Below, in pieces: positions 12,811-20,993 of a DNA stretch of 32,839 nt. Below the pieces are notes generated by a model. It did no database searches and was not told where the DNA came from. It saw only the letters and a program-made list of their open reading frames with translations. Source of the DNA: an uncultured Oscillospiraceae bacterium (lineage in GTDB: Bacteria > Bacillota > Clostridia > Oscillospirales > Oscillospiraceae). The stretch spans positions 1 to 32,839 of the forward strand of contig CANQMK010000010.1 of NCBI GenBank assembly GCA_947624895.1, in the 5' to 3' direction. Within the stretch, counting starts at the first letter, position 1. Each line of letters opens with the position of its first letter. A program made the position numbers and the translations under genes.

Positions 12811-12855
12811 CCAAAAATGATCCGCCCCTCCGACGAAAATCGACGGAGGGGCGGA
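12811..12855 (-). terminator. Rho-independent terminator of the lytic-enzyme operon
   Basis: TCCGCCCCTCCG (12821-12832) pairs with CGGAGGGGCGGA (12844-12855), 12 bp perfect, and the loop can add CGA/TCG. Read on the minus strand the stem is followed by TCATTTTTGG, giving the T-tract. It ends transcription coming from the gene at 12994-13236. Confidence 0.8.
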
Positions 12856-12993
12856 CCATTGAGAGAAAAAAGAGAAAGAGAGAAGAGAGAGGTGCTGGGG
12901 GCGATAACTCCCCCAACGGTGTGTATCATACCATCTCTCTCCGGGAATTGATGGACAAATTTTCAACTACCTGTGAACAAATTGTAAATCCGC

Positions 12994-13236
12994 CTACGCC
13001 TGGTGCTCCCTGACCCAGTGGGCCTTCAGCTCCGGGTCCAGGTCGTTGCCGTCCAGGACCGGGTTGGCGTAGAAGGGGCCGCTGTGGTCCACCAGGGCGA
13101 TCATGTGATCCCGCAGGGCGGCCAGGGTGTCGATATCTCCGCCGGTGCAGCGGACGGTCTTCTGTGCCTGCAGGGGCAGGCAGTGGAACAGCCGGGCCGC
13201 CTCCCGGTCTGTGGCCAAAAGCTCATCCAGCTTCAT
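12994..13236 (-). CDS. Small hypothetical protein downstream of the lytic-enzyme genes
   Basis: Eighty residues starting MKLDELLATDREAARLFHCL, no signal peptide and no membrane segment, ending VREHQA. ATG 13236 is preferred, with GAGGTG 7 nt upstream; GTG 13245 is in frame but too close to its own purine-rich run. It is the last gene of the amidase / LysM-GH18 / small protein operon and is followed by a terminator. I recognise no family. Linkage suggests a spore- or wall-related role, unproved. Confidence 0.7.
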   Translation of the reverse strand: MKLDELLATDREAARLFHCLPLQAQKTVRCTGGDIDTLAALRDHMIALVDHSGPFYANPVLDGNDLDPELKAHWVREHQA

Positions 13237-13281
13237 CTCCCTCACCTCTCCCCTAGCCTTTCCCGCTTTTGGGGGAGATAT

Positions 13282-14565
13282 TCAAAGGCTCACGCGGATG
13301 TCGTATTCCCCGGAGAGGACGGCCCAGTTTTGCGGAAAGGGGCGCATCAAATTCCAATAGCCCGCGCCGTAGAGGCCGTACTCCGGGATGAGGGCCAGCT
13401 TGGCCTGGACGCTCCGGGCGTCCTCGAACCAGACCTCGTGCCCTCTCCCCTCCTCGTCCGTGTAGCGGAACCAGGGGCTCTGGGCAGTCTGGTCGTATTG
13501 GATGGGGACGTTGTAGCGCAGGGCAAGCTGGACGGCGTACTGGTTGGAGATGGAGGTGGCCTTGCTCTCCCCCTGGACGAAGGGCAGGGGCCAGTCGTAG
13601 CCGTAGTTGGGCACCCCCAGCCAGAGCTTACCCGCGGGGATCTCGGTGAGGGCGTACTCCACCACCCGGCGCACGTTGGGCAGGGGCGCCACCGCCATGG
13701 GCGGGCCATAGGTGTAGCCCCACTCGTAGGTCATCAGCAAAAGCTGGTCGGCGGCCTGGCCCAGGAGGCGGTAGTTGTGGCCCTCGTAGAGGAGGCCGGG
13801 CTGGTCGGCGCTGGTCTTGGGGGCCAGAGCCGCGATCACCGGGCGGCCCGGCCCGGACAGCTCCCGGCGCAGGCGCTCCACGAAGGCGGCGTAGGGCTGA
13901 GCGTCCTGGGCAAAGACGAACTCGAAGTCCACATCCAGGCCCCCGTAGCCCCGCTCCTGGAACCGGGCGGTGAGGTTGGAGATCAGGCGGTCCTGGACCG
14001 CCGGGTCGTTGAGGGCGACGCTGGCCAGGGCGTTGGAAAAGCTGCCCTCCCGGGTCAGGGTGGACAGGTGCATCAGTGGGACCACCTGCTGGCTCCGGGC
14101 CGCGGCGAGAAGCGCCTGGTCGTCCAGCTCCACCAGGTTTCCCGTCTCGGTGAAGCCGTATGTAAAGGGGGTCAGGGCGGTGAGGTAGGGCAGCGTCCGC
14201 CGGAGCAGGGCCCGGTCGATGAAGGGATAGGCATAGCCGTTGACGGCGATGGTCCCCCGCTTCTCCCCCCGGTAGCGCAGGACCAGGGTCTGACCGGGGT
14301 AGATGGCACTCTCCCCTTCCAGGTTGGGGTTATTCTGCAGGAGGGTCCGGGTCGGGACGCCGGTCTCCCGGGCGATGGAGGAGAGGGTGTCGCCGCTCTG
14401 GACGGTGTAGGTCTCCTGGGGGACCCGGACCACGATGGTCTGGCCCACCGCCAGGCGGCTGGGGTCGGGGAGCTGGTTGTCCGCCAGGAGGCGGGCGATG
14501 GAGACGCCGTACGCCTGGGCGATGGAGAACAGGCTGTCCCCCGCTTGCACCACATGGATGTCCAT
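13282..14565 (-). CDS. LysM-GH18 glycosidase (SleL/YaaH-like spore cortex hydrolase)
   Basis: A 427-residue protein. Two LysM peptidoglycan-binding repeats occupy residues 1-47 (HVVQAGDSLFSIAQAYGVS) and 51-97 (YTVQSGDTLSSIARETGVP). A glycoside hydrolase family 18 domain fills about 105-427 with the catalytic DGxDxDxE-type segment GLDVDFEF. The layout is that of SleL/YaaH, N-acetylglucosaminidases that degrade cortex fragments during germination. As in that family there is no signal peptide; the protein is made in the mother cell and deposited on the spore. It starts 10 bp after the amidase stop, so the two are co-transcribed. The family is firm; the exact germination role is inferred. Confidence 0.9.
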   Translation of the reverse strand: MDIHVVQAGDSLFSIAQAYGVSIARLLADNQLPDPSRLAVGQTIVVRVPQETYTVQSGDTLSSIARETGVPTRTLLQNNPNLEGESAIYPGQTLVLRYRGEKRGTIAVNGYAYPFIDRALLRRTLPYLTALTPFTYGFTETGNLVELDDQALLAAARSQQVVPLMHLSTLTREGSFSNALASVALNDPAVQDRLISNLTARFQERGYGGLDVDFEFVFAQDAQPYAAFVERLRRELSGPGRPVIAALAPKTSADQPGLLYEGHNYRLLGQAADQLLLMTYEWGYTYGPPMAVAPLPNVRRVVEYALTEIPAGKLWLGVPNYGYDWPLPFVQGESKATSISNQYAVQLALRYNVPIQYDQTAQSPWFRYTDEEGRGHEVWFEDARSVQAKLALIPEYGLYGAGYWNLMRPFPQNWAVLSGEYDIRVSL

Positions 14566-14575
14566 ATCCGCCCCC

Positions 14576-15316
14576 CTAGATCAGCGTGACGAAGTCCCGG
14601 CTGGCGTAGCCCACCGCGCCGTCAAAGCGCACCAGATACCACCCCTGCCACTGGTTGAGGACCGTCAGCCGGGCGCCGTCGTAGGCCTTGGCGATGACGG
14701 GGGCGGAGGTGTCCGGTCGGGAGCGGATGTTCAGATAGCCCCAGGACACGTCAACCACGGCGCTCTGGGGCGGCACGGGGGTCAGGAAGGGGATGCCGAA
14801 GTACTCGGTGAGGGAGAGGACGATGTTCCGGGCGGCGGCGTCCAGGTTGGACTGGATCCAGGCGGCGTCGTCGGCGTTGTCGTGGTAGCCCAGCTCGATG
14901 AAGACGCTGGGGGCGCGGGTCCGGCGCACCTCCCCGATGGCGGTGGTCGACTCCGCCCGCACCAGGTCGGGCAGCGGGTAGATGGCCTTCAAATTCTCCG
15001 CCACGATCCGGGCCGCCCGCCGCCCCTGGACGGAGCTGGGAAAATAGAAGACCAGGACCCCCCGGACCTGCCCGTAGCGCCCCTCGGGGGCGGCGTTGGA
15101 GTGGAGGGCCAGGTGGAGGTCGTAGCGCCCCTGGTTGGAGGCGGCGATGGCGTCGGCGGCGGTCATCTGGGGGGTGTTGCGGACATATTGGATGCCGGAG
15201 GCCACCAGGTAGGGCACCATGGCGTCGGCCAGCCGGTTCATCCACTCCTCCTCCGTGCCGCCGTTGACGTAGAGGTTGTTCTCCTGGGTGGAGGGCGAGA
15301 GATAGATGGTGGGCAT
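14576..15316 (-). CDS. N-acetylmuramoyl-L-alanine amidase (Amidase_3) with SH3 domain
   Basis: A 246-residue protein. The Amidase_3 zinc domain spans about residues 1-175: the glutamate region near NLYVNGGTEEEWMNRLADAM, the His-containing LHLALHSNAAPEG, and the catalytic segment SVFIELGYHDN. A bacterial SH3-like domain follows (VSWGYLNIRSRPDTSAPVIA to ASRDFVTLI). It cleaves the bond between muramic acid and the peptide stem; CwlC-like mother-cell lysis or cortex amidases have this size and lack a signal peptide. The ATG at 15316 is fixed by AAGGAGG 7 nt upstream. First gene of the lytic-enzyme operon. Confidence 0.9.
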   Translation of the reverse strand: MPTIYLSPSTQENNLYVNGGTEEEWMNRLADAMVPYLVASGIQYVRNTPQMTAADAIAASNQGRYDLHLALHSNAAPEGRYGQVRGVLVFYFPSSVQGRRAARIVAENLKAIYPLPDLVRAESTTAIGEVRRTRAPSVFIELGYHDNADDAAWIQSNLDAAARNIVLSLTEYFGIPFLTPVPPQSAVVDVSWGYLNIRSRPDTSAPVIAKAYDGARLTVLNQWQGWYLVRFDGAVGYASRDFVTLI

Positions 15317-15410
15317 GGGAATACCTCCTTTTTCCCATGCTATGCCGCGCCGGCTCGTTTGGTCCGGGAAAGTTCCAAGGAAACGCCCCATCGGACCGCG
15401 GGCGGCAAAG

Positions 15411-15448
15411 AAAACCTCCGGGGGCGGCGGGCGCTCCCCGGAGGTTTT
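15411..15448 (-). terminator. Strong bidirectional-looking terminator after rsmA
   Basis: AAAACCTCCGGGG (15411-15423) pairs perfectly with CCCCGGAGGTTTT (15436-15448). It lies between the rsmA stop and the amidase start on the minus strand, so it ends the his-rsmA transcript; T residues occur on both sides. Confidence 0.85.
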
Positions 15449-15479
15449 TCCTATTCCGCGGCGTGACCCAGGAGGGTCA

Positions 15480-16331
15480 TCAGACCAGAGCCTTAGCCAG
15501 GGCGGCGAACTCCGGGATGCCCAGGCGTTCCCCCCGCACGTCGGCGGGAAGGCCCAGGGCGGCGATGGTCTGGGCCAGGGCCGCCTTGTCAAAGCGCTCG
15601 CCGTAGGCGGCGGCCAGGCAGTTGAGCAGGGTCTTGCGCCGCTGGGCGAAGGCGGCGCGGACCACCTGGAAAAAGGCCCCCTCGTCCGCCACGCAGGACG
15701 GCTTGGGCTGGGGGGTGAGGGTCACCACCGCCGAGGTCACCTTGGGGGCGGGGAAAAAGCACTGGGGCGGCACCTCAAAGCGGTAGTCGCACCGGGCGTG
15801 GTACTGGCAGAAGACGGAAAAGGCCCCGTAGTCCGCCGTCCCCGGCTGGGCGCAGACCCGCTTGGCCACCTCCCGCTGGATCATCACGGTGATGGCGGCG
15901 AACCGCTTGCTCTCCAGCAGGCGGGTCATCACCGGGGTGGTGATGTTGTAGGGGAGGTTGGCGCAGACGATTGGTGTAAAGTCTTTATGCTTGTCGGATG
16001 AAAGCAGGGCTTCCAGGTCCAACTTCATCACGTCACCCGGGATGACCTCTGTGTTTTCAATGCCTGACAAGGTTTCGGCCAGTACAGGTAAAAGGGACTT
16101 GTCCAGCTCCACCGCCACCACCTTGCCCGCCCGTTGGGCCAGCTGGACGGTCAGAGGCCCCACGCCGGGGCCGATCTCCAGGACCAGGTGCTCCGGCCCC
16201 GCCCCGGAGGCGTCGGCGATGGCCGCCGGGACCTGGGGGTCGATGAGGAAATTCTGGCCCATGGTCTTGGAAAAGCGGAAGCCGTGGCGACTGAGCAGGG
16301 CCTGGAGCTGGCGGAGGTCGCACAGGTCCAT
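15480..16331 (-). CDS. rsmA: 16S rRNA (adenine1518-N6/adenine1519-N6)-dimethyltransferase
   Basis: A 283-residue KsgA/RsmA enzyme that dimethylates two adjacent adenines near the 3' end of 16S rRNA during 30S maturation, using S-adenosylmethionine. Motifs: GQNFLIDP (family start), the SAM loop EIGPGVGPLT, and the catalytic NLPYNI in CANLPYNITTPV. The C-terminal part has the FFPAPKVTSAVV and RRKTLLNCL segments. The start at 16331 is placed just after the hisE stop; upstream codons in the same frame lie inside hisE and lack family similarity. It is the last gene of the his transcript, an unusual but not unique linkage in clostridia. Confidence 0.95.
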   Translation of the reverse strand: MDLCDLRQLQALLSRHGFRFSKTMGQNFLIDPQVPAAIADASGAGPEHLVLEIGPGVGPLTVQLAQRAGKVVAVELDKSLLPVLAETLSGIENTEVIPGDVMKLDLEALLSSDKHKDFTPIVCANLPYNITTPVMTRLLESKRFAAITVMIQREVAKRVCAQPGTADYGAFSVFCQYHARCDYRFEVPPQCFFPAPKVTSAVVTLTPQPKPSCVADEGAFFQVVRAAFAQRRKTLLNCLAAAYGERFDKAALAQTIAALGLPADVRGERLGIPEFAALAKALV

Positions 16332-16332
16332 G

Positions 16333-16659
16333 TCAGCTCTCGTGGTCGGAGACGTGGAACTGCTTGAGGTTGCCAATTTTCTGGCTCCGCCGGTCCAGCT
16401 CGGCGGTGACGTCGGTGAGGGGGATGCCCTCGTTGACCATCATCACCAATACGTGGTAGAAGAGGTCGGCGATCTCCCCCACCGTCTCCTCCTTCTGGCC
16501 GTTTTTGGCGGCGATGATGGTCTCGGCGCACTCCTCCCCGACCTTTTTCAGGATTTTGTCCAGGCCCTTGTCGAAGAGGTAGCAGGTGTAGGAGCCCTCC
16601 TGAGGGTTGGCGCGGCGGTCCTCAATGACCTTGTAAAGTTCGGTAAAGACGTGTTTCAT
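16333..16659 (-). CDS. hisE: Phosphoribosyl-ATP pyrophosphatase
   Basis: A 108-residue enzyme of histidine biosynthesis step 2, hydrolysing PR-ATP to PR-AMP and pyrophosphate; MazG-like all-alpha fold. Seen: SYTCYLFDKGLDKILKKVGE, the metal-binding EECAETIIAAKN and GEIADLFYHVLVMM. It directly follows hisI with one base between stop and start, so the functions fused as hisIE in other bacteria are separate genes here. ATG 16659 is preceded by GGGAGGAAA-type purines. Full length. Confidence 0.94.
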   Translation of the reverse strand: MKHVFTELYKVIEDRRANPQEGSYTCYLFDKGLDKILKKVGEECAETIIAAKNGQKEETVGEIADLFYHVLVMMVNEGIPLTDVTAELDRRSQKIGNLKQFHVSDHES

Positions 16660-16660
16660 G

Positions 16661-16987
16661 TCAAGTTTCCTCCCAAATGGTGTTAAAAAAACAGCTTCTG
16701 GCCCCGGTGTGGCAGGTGGGGCCCAAGGGGGTGCAGAGGTAGAGGAGGGTGTCGGTGTCGCAGTCGGTGACCACCTTGTGGACCTTCAGGAAGTGCCCCG
16801 AACTCTCCCCCTTGTTCCACAGCTTCTGCCGGGAGCGGGACCAGAACCAGGCGGTCTTGGTCTCCAGGGTGAGCCGGACCGCCTCCCGGTCGGCAAAGCC
16901 CAGCATCAGGACCTCTTTGGTGTCCGCGTCCTGGACGATGGCCGGGATCAGGGCGGATTTTTGAAAGAGCCGGTCCAAGTCGAACAT
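16661..16987 (-). CDS. hisI: Phosphoribosyl-AMP cyclohydrolase
   Basis: A 108-residue zinc/magnesium enzyme for step 3 of histidine synthesis, opening the adenine ring of PR-AMP. Family motifs: MLGFADREAV, the WFWSRSRQKLWNKGESSG active-site block, the metal-binding DCDTDTLLY, and CHTGARSCFF with paired cysteines. ATG 16987 has GGGAGGG about 6 nt upstream. It lies 13 bp after hisF and is adjacent to hisE. Confidence 0.94.
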   Translation of the reverse strand: MFDLDRLFQKSALIPAIVQDADTKEVLMLGFADREAVRLTLETKTAWFWSRSRQKLWNKGESSGHFLKVHKVVTDCDTDTLLYLCTPLGPTCHTGARSCFFNTIWEET

Positions 16988-17000
16988 GGCGTTCCCTCCC

Positions 17001-17756
17001 CTACCGCGCCGGGATGTTCCGGGCGCGGAGATAGTCCTTTACCTGGGGCACCGTCAGCTCCCCGAAGTGGAACAGGGACGCGGCCAGGGCGGCGTCACAC
17101 CCGGTCTGTTCAAAGACCTGGGCGAAGTGCTCCAGCGCGCCACAGCCGCCGGAGGCGATGACCGGGATGCCCACCGCGTCGGTGACCGCTTTTGTCAGGG
17201 GCAAATCAAAGCCCGCCTTGGTGCCGTCGGCGTCCATGGAGGTGAGCAAAATTTCCCCCGCCCCCAGGGCCTCCGCCTCCCGGGCCCAGGCCACGGCGTC
17301 GATACCGGTGAAGACCCGGCCGCCGTGGACCACCACCTCCCAGGAACCGGCGGGGTTGCGCTTGGCGTCGATGGCCACCACCACGCACTGGCTCCCAAAA
17401 CGCCGGGCGGCCCGGGAGATGAGGGTCTTGTCCTGGATGGCGGCGGAGTTCACCGAGATCTTGTCCGCCCCGGAGCGGAGGAGGAGCTGGAAATCCTCCA
17501 GGGTGCGGATGCCGCCTCCTACCGTCAGGGGGACGAAGACCTGGGCGGCGGTGGCCTCCACCACCTGGGCCACCGTGGCCCGGTGCTCGTGGGTGGCGGT
17601 GATGTCCAGAAAGACGATCTCGTCCGCCCCCTGGTCGGAGTAGTATTTCGCCAGGGCCACCGGGTCCCCGGCGTCCCGGAGGCCTACAAAGTTGACCCCC
17701 TTCACCACCCTGCCGTCCTTCACGTCCAGGCAGGGGATGATCCGCTTGGCTAGCAA
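17001..17756 (-). CDS. hisF: Imidazole glycerol phosphate synthase, cyclase subunit
   Basis: A 251-residue TIM-barrel subunit which, with HisH, converts PRFAR plus ammonia to imidazole glycerol phosphate and AICAR. The half-barrel repeats are visible: [15 protein letters not shown] with the catalytic Asp at the start, and [16 protein letters not shown] with the second catalytic Asp, plus TVGGGIRT and VIASGGCG phosphate loops. The start is a TTG (17756), fixed by GGAGG 9 nt upstream and by family similarity beginning at once. It is separated from hisA by 31 bp. Confidence 0.95.
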   Translation of the reverse strand: MLAKRIIPCLDVKDGRVVKGVNFVGLRDAGDPVALAKYYSDQGADEIVFLDITATHEHRATVAQVVEATAAQVFVPLTVGGGIRTLEDFQLLLRSGADKISVNSAAIQDKTLISRAARRFGSQCVVVAIDAKRNPAGSWEVVVHGGRVFTGIDAVAWAREAEALGAGEILLTSMDADGTKAGFDLPLTKAVTDAVGIPVIASGGCGALEHFAQVFEQTGCDAALAASLFHFGELTVPQVKDYLRARNIPAR

Positions 17757-17787
17757 CGCGCGATGCCTCCCCTCTTCCCCGCTGTTT

Positions 17788-18528
17788 TCACGCCTCGCCC
17801 CCGTCCGCCTGGGGCCCGGCCTCTTGGATGGCCTGGGCCAGGTCCAGCGTCCCGGCGTAGTACGCCTTGCCGACGATGGCGGCGTAGAGGCCCATGTCCC
17901 GCAGGCGCTTCACGTCCTCCAGGGTGGTCACCCCGCCGGAGGCCACGATCTTGCACCCGGGCACCGCCTTTTGCAGGGCGGCCAGCCGGTCAAAGGAGGG
18001 GCCGGAGAGCATGCCGTCGGTGGCGATATCTGTAAAGACGATAACCTTTACACCTTTTTCCGCCATGGAGCGGGCGAAGTCCAGGTAGTCCAGGCCGCTG
18101 TCCGCCTCCCAGCCGGAGGTGCGGACCCGACCGTCCAGGGAGTCGATGCCCACGGCGGTCTGCTCTGGGCACCAGCGCAGGGCGTAGTCCACCAGGGCGG
18201 GGTTGGTCACCGCCGCCGAGCCGATCACCGCCCGGGCCGCCCCGGCGCCCACGGCGGTGATCAGGTCGGGCGCGGAGCGCAGGCCGCCCCCCAGCTCCAC
18301 CTTCAGCCCGGACTGGCGGATGACGGCGTCGATGATGGGAAAGTTCTGCCGCCGCCCGTTCCGAGCCCCGTCCAGGTCCACCATGTGGACCCACCGGGCC
18401 CCGGCCTCCCGGAAGGCCCGGGCGGTGTCCAGGGCGCTGGCGGCCACCTGGTGGGCGGTGTCGAACTCCCCTTTTCGAAGGCGGACGCACTGGCCGTCCT
18501 TCAAGTCGATGGCGGGTAACAGGATCAT
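17788..18528 (-). CDS. hisA: Phosphoribosylformimino-5-aminoimidazole carboxamide ribotide isomerase
   Basis: A 246-residue TIM-barrel isomerase turning ProFAR into PRFAR. Seen: [20 protein letters not shown] with the catalytic Asp, VELGGGLRS phosphate loop, [17 protein letters not shown] with the second catalytic Asp, and VASGGVTT. The start overlaps the hisH stop (ATGA), so translation is coupled. Full length. Confidence 0.95.
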   Translation of the reverse strand: MILLPAIDLKDGQCVRLRKGEFDTAHQVAASALDTARAFREAGARWVHMVDLDGARNGRRQNFPIIDAVIRQSGLKVELGGGLRSAPDLITAVGAGAARAVIGSAAVTNPALVDYALRWCPEQTAVGIDSLDGRVRTSGWEADSGLDYLDFARSMAEKGVKVIVFTDIATDGMLSGPSFDRLAALQKAVPGCKIVASGGVTTLEDVKRLRDMGLYAAIVGKAYYAGTLDLAQAIQEAGPQADGGEA

Positions 18529-19133
18529 CGGTTCATCTCCCCAAAATTTCTCAGAATGGCAAGGCCCACTTCCCCGCTCTTCTCCGGGTGGAACTGACAG
18601 CCGAACACGTTCCCCCGGCCCACGGCGGCGGTGACGGGGCCGCCGTAGTCGGTGACGGCCAGCAGGTCCTCCATCCGGATCACCTGGGCGGCGTAGGAGT
18701 GGACAAAGTAGACGGCGCTCCCCGGCTCGACCCCACGGAACAGCGGGCTTTCTTGGGGGAAGGTCAGGGTGTTCCAGCCGATGTGGGGCAGCTTCAGGGG
18801 GGTCTCCATCCGCTTTACCGTGCCGCCGATGAGGCCCAGGCCGGGGCAGCGCTCCCCCTCCTCTCCCCAGTCAAAGAGGAGCTGCATCCCAAGGCAGATG
18901 CCCAGGATGGGCTTTTTCTCCGCCTGGGCGGCGACGGCCCGGTCCAGGCCGGTATCCCGCAGTTTGGCCGCCGCGTCGGGGAAGGCCCCTACGCCGGGGA
19001 GGATGACGGCGTCGGCCTGCTCCAGCTCCCCGGGCTCCCCGGTGATTTCCGTCTCCAAGCCCAGGTAGGCCATGGCGTTGGCGATGCTCCTGAGATTGCC
19101 CACGCCGTAGTCCACAATGGCGGTATAGCCCAT
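18525..19133 (-). CDS. hisH: Imidazole glycerol phosphate synthase, glutamine amidotransferase subunit
   Basis: A 202-residue class I glutaminase that feeds ammonia to HisF. The nucleophile Cys is in PILGICLGMQLLFD, the GVGAFPDA loop precedes it, and the catalytic His-Glu pair is in FGCQFHPEKSGE. ATG 19133 or GTG 19136 both fit AAGGGTG upstream; either overlaps the hisB stop. It is tightly packed between hisB and hisA. Confidence 0.95.
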   Translation of the reverse strand: MGYTAIVDYGVGNLRSIANAMAYLGLETEITGEPGELEQADAVILPGVGAFPDAAAKLRDTGLDRAVAAQAEKKPILGICLGMQLLFDWGEEGERCPGLGLIGGTVKRMETPLKLPHIGWNTLTFPQESPLFRGVEPGSAVYFVHSYAAQVIRMEDLLAVTDYGGPVTAAVGRGNVFGCQFHPEKSGEVGLAILRNFGEMNR

Positions 19134-19708
19134 CACAGCACACCCTTGGTAGAGGTGACGCCCGCCCCACGGACGGCGACGGCCTCCTTCAGCGCCAGGC
19201 CCAGGGACTTGAACAGGGCCTCGGTGATATGGTGGGCGTTTTTGCCGTAGAGGGCGCGCTGGTGGAGGGTCAGTCCGGCGTTCATCGCCAGGGCCCGCAT
19301 GAATTCCTCGGTGAGGCAGCTGTCGTAGCCGCCGATCACCTCCTGGGGCATTTCCGCCTCAAAGACCAGGAAGGGGCGGCCGGAAATGTCCAGCACCGTG
19401 CGGCACAGGGCCTCGTCCATGGGCACAAAAGAGGTGGCGAAGCGGGCGATGCCCGCCTTGTCCCCCAGCGCCTGGGCCAGGGCCTGGCCCAGGACGATGC
19501 CCACGTCCTCCACGGTGTGGTGGCCGTCCACCGCCAGGTCGCCCTTGGCGGTGAGGGTCAGGCCCCACCCGGCGTAAAAGGCCAGGGCGGTGAGCATATG
19601 GTCGAAGAAGCCGATGCCGGTGTCCACGGCGATCTCGCCGCCCTCCAGGCTGAGCGCCAGGCGGATGTCCGTCTCCTTGGTCTTGCGTGTCACTTCCGCG
19701 CCTCGCAT
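19133..19708 (-). CDS. hisB: Imidazoleglycerol-phosphate dehydratase
   Basis: A 191-residue monofunctional dehydratase, making imidazole acetol phosphate; there is no N-terminal phosphatase as in E. coli HisB. Metal-binding motifs FFDHML and DGHHTVEDVGI, the second copy HHITEALFKSLG and the C-terminal GVTSTKGVL are all present. ATG 19708 is preferred over 19714 because GAGGGGG is then 7 nt away and the protein starts MRGAEVTRKTKETDI as in relatives; 19714 would overlap the hisD stop as ATGA. Confidence 0.94.
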   Translation of the reverse strand: MRGAEVTRKTKETDIRLALSLEGGEIAVDTGIGFFDHMLTALAFYAGWGLTLTAKGDLAVDGHHTVEDVGIVLGQALAQALGDKAGIARFATSFVPMDEALCRTVLDISGRPFLVFEAEMPQEVIGGYDSCLTEEFMRALAMNAGLTLHQRALYGKNAHHITEALFKSLGLALKEAVAVRGAGVTSTKGVL

Positions 19709-19710
19709 GG

Positions 19711-20991
19711 TCATTCCCCCTCAAAACGCACTTGGATGGAGTTGGCGTGGGCGGTGAGTCCCTCGGCCTGGGCCAGGGCGATCACCTGCTCCCGGACCTT
19801 GGCCAGGTCCTCCCTGCCGTACTGGATCAGGCTCATGGTCTTCAAAAAGCTGGTGACGGACAGCGGGGAGAAAAACCGGGCGGTGCCGGAGGTGGGCAGG
19901 ACGTGGTCCGGGCCCGCCATGTAGTCCCCCAACGGCTCCGGGGACCAGTCCCCCAGGAAGACCGCCCCGGCGTTCTTGATCTGGGGCAGGAGGGCCTGGG
20001 CGTCCCGGACGCACAGCTCCAGGTGCTCCGGGGCGATGTCGTTGGCCAGGGCCGCGCACTGAGCGAGGTCCGCGCAGACAAAGGCGCAGCCGAAGTCCCG
20101 GATGGACGCCTCGATGATCTCCCGGCGGCTCAGCTGGGCGCTCTGGCGGGCAATCTCCTTGTCCACCGCCTGGGCCAGATCCTCGCTGTCGGTGAGCAGG
20201 ACGGCGGAGGCCAGCTTGTCGTGTTCCGCCTGGCTCAGCAGGTCGGCGGCCACGAAGGCGGGGTCGGCGCTGTCGTCCGCCACCACCAGCACCTCCGAGG
20301 GACCGGCTACCATGTCGATGTCCAACTGGCCATAGACCATCCGCTTGGCGGCGGCCACGTAGGCGTTCCCCGGCCCCACCAGCTTGTCCACCCGAGGGAT
20401 AAAGCCCGCGCCGTAGGTGAGGGCCGCCACCGCCTGGGCGCCGCCCACGGCCAGACAGCGGTCCACCCCGGCGATCTTGGCCGCGGCCAGCACCGCGTCG
20501 CTCAAATGCTGGGTGGGAGGGGTGACCATGACGATCTCCTCCACCCCGGCCACCTTGGCGGGGACGGCGTTCATCAGCACCGAGGAGGGGTAGGCCGCCG
20601 TGCCGCCAGGGACGTAGATGCCCACCCGGGTCAGACCCCTGACAAGGCGACCCACTTTACCCCCGTCCGGGGAGGTCCAGGTCTCCGACCGGGGCAGGAG
20701 CTTTTCGTTGTAGGCCCGGATGTTGGCGGCGGCCCGCTCCAGGGCGTCAATCAGATCCTTGGGACAGCGGGCGTAGGCGGCCTCCAGCTGGTCGGCGGTA
20801 ATCTCATAGGGCTCCGCGTGGTCAAACTCCAGGGAGAAGCGCCGGACGGCTGGAAAGCCCTCGGCCTTTACAGCGTCCAGAATGGCGCGCACCGCCGTCT
20901 CAATGGTCTGGTTGGCGGTGGCGGCCCGGGCGCGCATGGCCTGGAGCTGGGCGGCGCGGGCCTGGTCGTCCCCTTTGATGATGGTGAGCAT
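19711..20991 (-). CDS. hisD: Histidinol dehydrogenase
   Basis: A 426-residue zinc enzyme performing the last two NAD-dependent oxidations, L-histidinol to histidine. Landmarks: GIYVPGGTAAYPSSVLMNAV, the AVGGAQAVAALTYG nucleotide region, GPSEVLVVAD, the metal/catalytic SQAEHD and the IAPEHLEL segment carrying the catalytic Glu-His. ATG 20991 has TTGGGGGAA 7-8 nt upstream; an ATG at 20997 overlaps the hisZG stop. Full length and second gene of the operon. Confidence 0.95.
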   Translation of the reverse strand: MLTIIKGDDQARAAQLQAMRARAATANQTIETAVRAILDAVKAEGFPAVRRFSLEFDHAEPYEITADQLEAAYARCPKDLIDALERAAANIRAYNEKLLPRSETWTSPDGGKVGRLVRGLTRVGIYVPGGTAAYPSSVLMNAVPAKVAGVEEIVMVTPPTQHLSDAVLAAAKIAGVDRCLAVGGAQAVAALTYGAGFIPRVDKLVGPGNAYVAAAKRMVYGQLDIDMVAGPSEVLVVADDSADPAFVAADLLSQAEHDKLASAVLLTDSEDLAQAVDKEIARQSAQLSRREIIEASIRDFGCAFVCADLAQCAALANDIAPEHLELCVRDAQALLPQIKNAGAVFLGDWSPEPLGDYMAGPDHVLPTSGTARFFSPLSVTSFLKTMSLIQYGREDLAKVREQVIALAQAEGLTAHANSIQVRFEGE

Positions 20992-20993
20992 TC

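Larger units (their letters stand above)
12631..12993. other. Intergenic region, no gene seen
   Basis: This 363-bp stretch is AT-rich for this chromosome. It holds the promoter region and 0A boxes of the Spo0A-like gene and the terminator of the lytic-enzyme operon. I see no supported gene or RNA. Confidence 0.7.

Noticed and set aside
13003..14589. 528-codon plus-strand frame opposite the LysM-GH18 gene
   Set aside because: Shadow of the glycosidase; low-complexity Gly/Val/Gln composition and no start signal.
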